NCBI GenBank assembly: GCA_025360665.1
Contig: JANYBU010000329.1
Coordinates: 1-5,873, forward strand
Source of the DNA: Nitrospira sp.
Lineage (GTDB): Bacteria; Nitrospirota; Nitrospiria; Nitrospirales; Nitrospiraceae
DNA length: 5,873 nucleotides
Reading direction: 5' to 3'
The stretch's first letter is position 1; the number at the start of each line of letters is the position of its first letter. This document shows positions 4,865-5,873 of this stretch, piece by piece. The position numbers were made by a program, and so were the translations under genes. A model generated the notes under the pieces. That model made no database searches. It was not told the origin of the DNA and worked only from the letters and a program-made list of their open reading frames with translations.

Positions 4865-4977
4865 CAAAGCGAGCGGGAAAAGCCAGAAATGCGAGACGAG
4901 CAAGAAAGCAGGAGTCTGGAGTCGCGCGCGTCCCGCCCGTCGCGCACTCTCTGGTAAAGAAGGGACACTGGGAATGA
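4861..4977 (+). CDS. 38-codon basic ORF bridging the alpha and beta subunit genes
   Basis: ATG 4861 overlaps the alpha stop as ATGA, and its TGA (4975-4977) overlaps the beta ATG (4974) as ATGA. The peptide starts MTKRAGKARNARRARKQ and is Arg/Lys-rich. Codon use is poor for this genome (several AGA, mixed third positions), so a conserved function for the product is doubtful. The arrangement would let ribosomes pass from alpha to beta by termination-reinitiation across a 109-bp gap. It could also be spacer sequence with a chance frame. AAAGGG at 4847-4852 is a possible weak ribosome site. Confidence 0.3.
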   Translation: MTKRAGKARNARRARKQESGVARVPPVAHSLVKKGHWE

Positions 4978-5552
4978 GACCTGAGCAGGGGACCATGCAG
5001 AGTCGGGCGATGGCCATGGCGGCCCTGTTGGAACTGCTCACCGATCAGCCGGTGATTATTTGCAACGGGTTTCCCTCGCGGGAGGCCTACGAAATTGCCG
5101 ATCGTCCGACCCATTTTTACATGATCGGGTCCATGGGCGTGGCGTCGGCGATCGGGCTGGGTGTGGCGCTGGCCAAGCCGAAGAAGCAAGTCGTAATATT
5201 CGACGGTGATGGGAATGTGCTGATGGGGATGGGCACCTTGGCCACGGTCGGCGCACTCAAGCCGAAGAATTTTATTCATGTGGTGTTCGACAACGAGGTG
5301 TACGGGAGTACCGGCAATCAGCCGACGATTTCCAATGTGGTTCCACTTGAGAAGGTGGCGAAGGCGGCCGGCTATGTGAACGTCGAACGGGTGCGGGAAC
5401 GCGAAGACCTTGTCTACGAGTTCAAAGACATGCTGAAGAAAGACGGGCCGAGCATGTTGCTGGTGAAAGTCAATGAATTGGTGGAAGATGTCGGGCGCGT
5501 AATGCTTGATCCGCCGGACATTACAAAGCGGTTCATGAAGGCAATCGAATAA
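4974..5552 (+). CDS. aepY: phosphonopyruvate decarboxylase-like protein, beta (PP-domain) subunit
   Basis: A 192-residue thiamine-diphosphate PP domain, the partner of the alpha subunit upstream. GSMG (52-55) and GDGN (78-81) open the diphosphate/Mg2+ motif. It closes about 27 residues later with DNEVYGSTGNQPT (106-118), where Asn107 would complete metal binding. The GSTGNQPT stretch is typical of Ppd and ComE. NGFPSREAY (31-39) and RPTHFYMIGSMG are also family-like. Alpha plus beta total 357 residues, close to single-chain Ppd, so the pair covers the whole enzyme. The start at 4974 has AAGGGA at 4960-4965; family similarity begins only at MQSRAMAM, so ATG 4995 is possible, but its purine run is too close (two bases). 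The catalytic site would form at the alpha-beta interface. Sulfopyruvate decarboxylase is the alternative. Confidence 0.85.
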   Translation: MRPEQGTMQSRAMAMAALLELLTDQPVIICNGFPSREAYEIADRPTHFYMIGSMGVASAIGLGVALAKPKKQVVIFDGDGNVLMGMGTLATVGALKPKNFIHVVFDNEVYGSTGNQPTISNVVPLEKVAKAAGYVNVERVREREDLVYEFKDMLKKDGPSMLLVKVNELVEDVGRVMLDPPDITKRFMKAIE

Positions 5553-5556
5553 CATT

Positions 5557-5615
5557 GTGAGGGGTAAGGGGTGAGGGGGTAAACCTAATCTTTCTAGGCG
5601 ATTTCACCTCACGCC
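5557..5615. repeat. G-rich repeat and imperfect hairpin between beta subunit and transaminase
   Basis: The plus strand carries GTGAGGGGTAAGGGGTGAGG running into GGGTAA (5557-5582), a short repetitive run of GGGGTRA-like units. GTGAGG (5571-5576) can pair with CCTCAC (5607-5612), enclosing an inner CCTA-ATCTTTC-TAGG stem (5584-5598). No T-run follows, so it looks like an RNA-processing or attenuating structure, or a decayed repeat, rather than a terminator. It would lie inside the operon transcript. Confidence 0.4.
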
Positions 5616-5627
5616 TAACGAGGGTAT

Positions 5628-5873
5628 ATGATCTTATTGAATCCAGGGCCGGTGAATGTATCGGAGCGAGTGCGGCAGGCGCTGATGCGTCCGGATATCT
5701 GCCATCGGGAGTCGGAATTTACCGAACTCTTATACGGGATTCAGGCGAAGCTGCTGAAGCTCTTTGTGCCGGGGGCGGAAGCGGATTATGCCGCGATGGT
5801 GATGACCGGATCGGGAACGGCGGCGGTGGAGTCCGCCGTCATGTCGTCGCTCCCGCACGGCAAACGGATGCTG
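5628..5873 (+). CDS. aepZ: 2-aminoethylphosphonate--pyruvate transaminase-like protein (partial, 3' end outside window)
   Basis: The first 82 residues of a class-V PLP-dependent aminotransferase. LLNPGPVNVSERVRQAL (3-19) and PDICHRESEF (22-31) are the N-terminal hallmarks of the AEP transaminase family (PhnW/AepZ). TGSGTAAVES (60-69) is the loop that cradles the PLP phosphate. The PLP lysine lies beyond the window. Next to a phosphonopyruvate decarboxylase it most likely works in the biosynthetic direction, aminating phosphonoacetaldehyde to 2-aminoethylphosphonate. Catabolic PhnW runs the reverse reaction and usually sits beside phosphonoacetaldehyde hydrolase (PhnX), which is not seen here. 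Family relatives acting on other aldehydes cannot be excluded. GAGGG (5620-5624) precedes ATG 5628 at a short three-base spacing. The 75-bp gap from the beta gene suggests the same operon. Confidence 0.87.
   Translation, partial: MILLNPGPVNVSERVRQALMRPDICHRESEFTELLYGIQAKLLKLFVPGAEADYAAMVMTGSGTAAVESAVMSSLPHGKRML

Noticed and set aside
4319..5555. Long minus-strand frames opposite the decarboxylase genes (240 and 241 codons)
   Set aside because: These are complements of well-supported TPP-enzyme genes. They are His/Arg-rich, with no domain and no ribosome site.

Overview
The window has about 57% GC by eye and reads as a bacterial chromosome fragment. It is most likely from Nitrospira or a close relative in the Nitrospirota. 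That assignment is inference: it rests on a tandem set of PilZ genes, a phosphonate-biosynthesis operon, and an intergenic element with CAGGATGCT-type ends that I associate from memory with Nitrospira genomes.

Positions 1-741 are a mobile-element graveyard. A possible IS21-like end (1-140) carries two 23-bp direct repeats. It abuts what looks like the last part of a diversity-generating retroelement (DGR) target gene, the variable region at 138-239. That region runs in frame, with no gap, into the N-terminal part of a reverse transcriptase (RT). The RT is dead: it has three frameshifts and an internal stop, and ends before the catalytic YxDD. A 134-bp element with terminal inverted repeats and flanking TA (608-741) cuts the RT off. 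It also supplies the stop codon of the neighbouring PilZ gene.

Positions 739-2485, minus strand, hold four consecutive single-domain PilZ genes separated by 28-29 bp. Each keeps both c-di-GMP-binding motifs, and they very probably form one operon read from 2485 down to 739. Positions 2486-2943 contain no convincing intact gene. A weak, probably frameshifted coding signal lies at 2710-2867 on the minus strand.

Positions 2944-4246, minus strand, hold two paralogous small exported proteins of unknown function. A 257-bp inverted-repeat element (3436-3692) lies between them. Its end appears to supply the start codon and the first ten residues of the downstream paralog's signal peptide.

From 4296 to the right edge, plus strand, a strong sigma-70-type promoter drives a phosphonate operon. 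It encodes a two-subunit thiamine-diphosphate (TPP) decarboxylase resembling phosphonopyruvate decarboxylase (alpha 4367-4864, beta 4974-5552). A 2-aminoethylphosphonate transaminase-type protein begins at 5628 and runs off the window. Together they would convert phosphonopyruvate to phosphonoacetaldehyde and then to 2-aminoethylphosphonate, a head group for lipids or polysaccharides. The PEP mutase needed to make phosphonopyruvate is not in the window.
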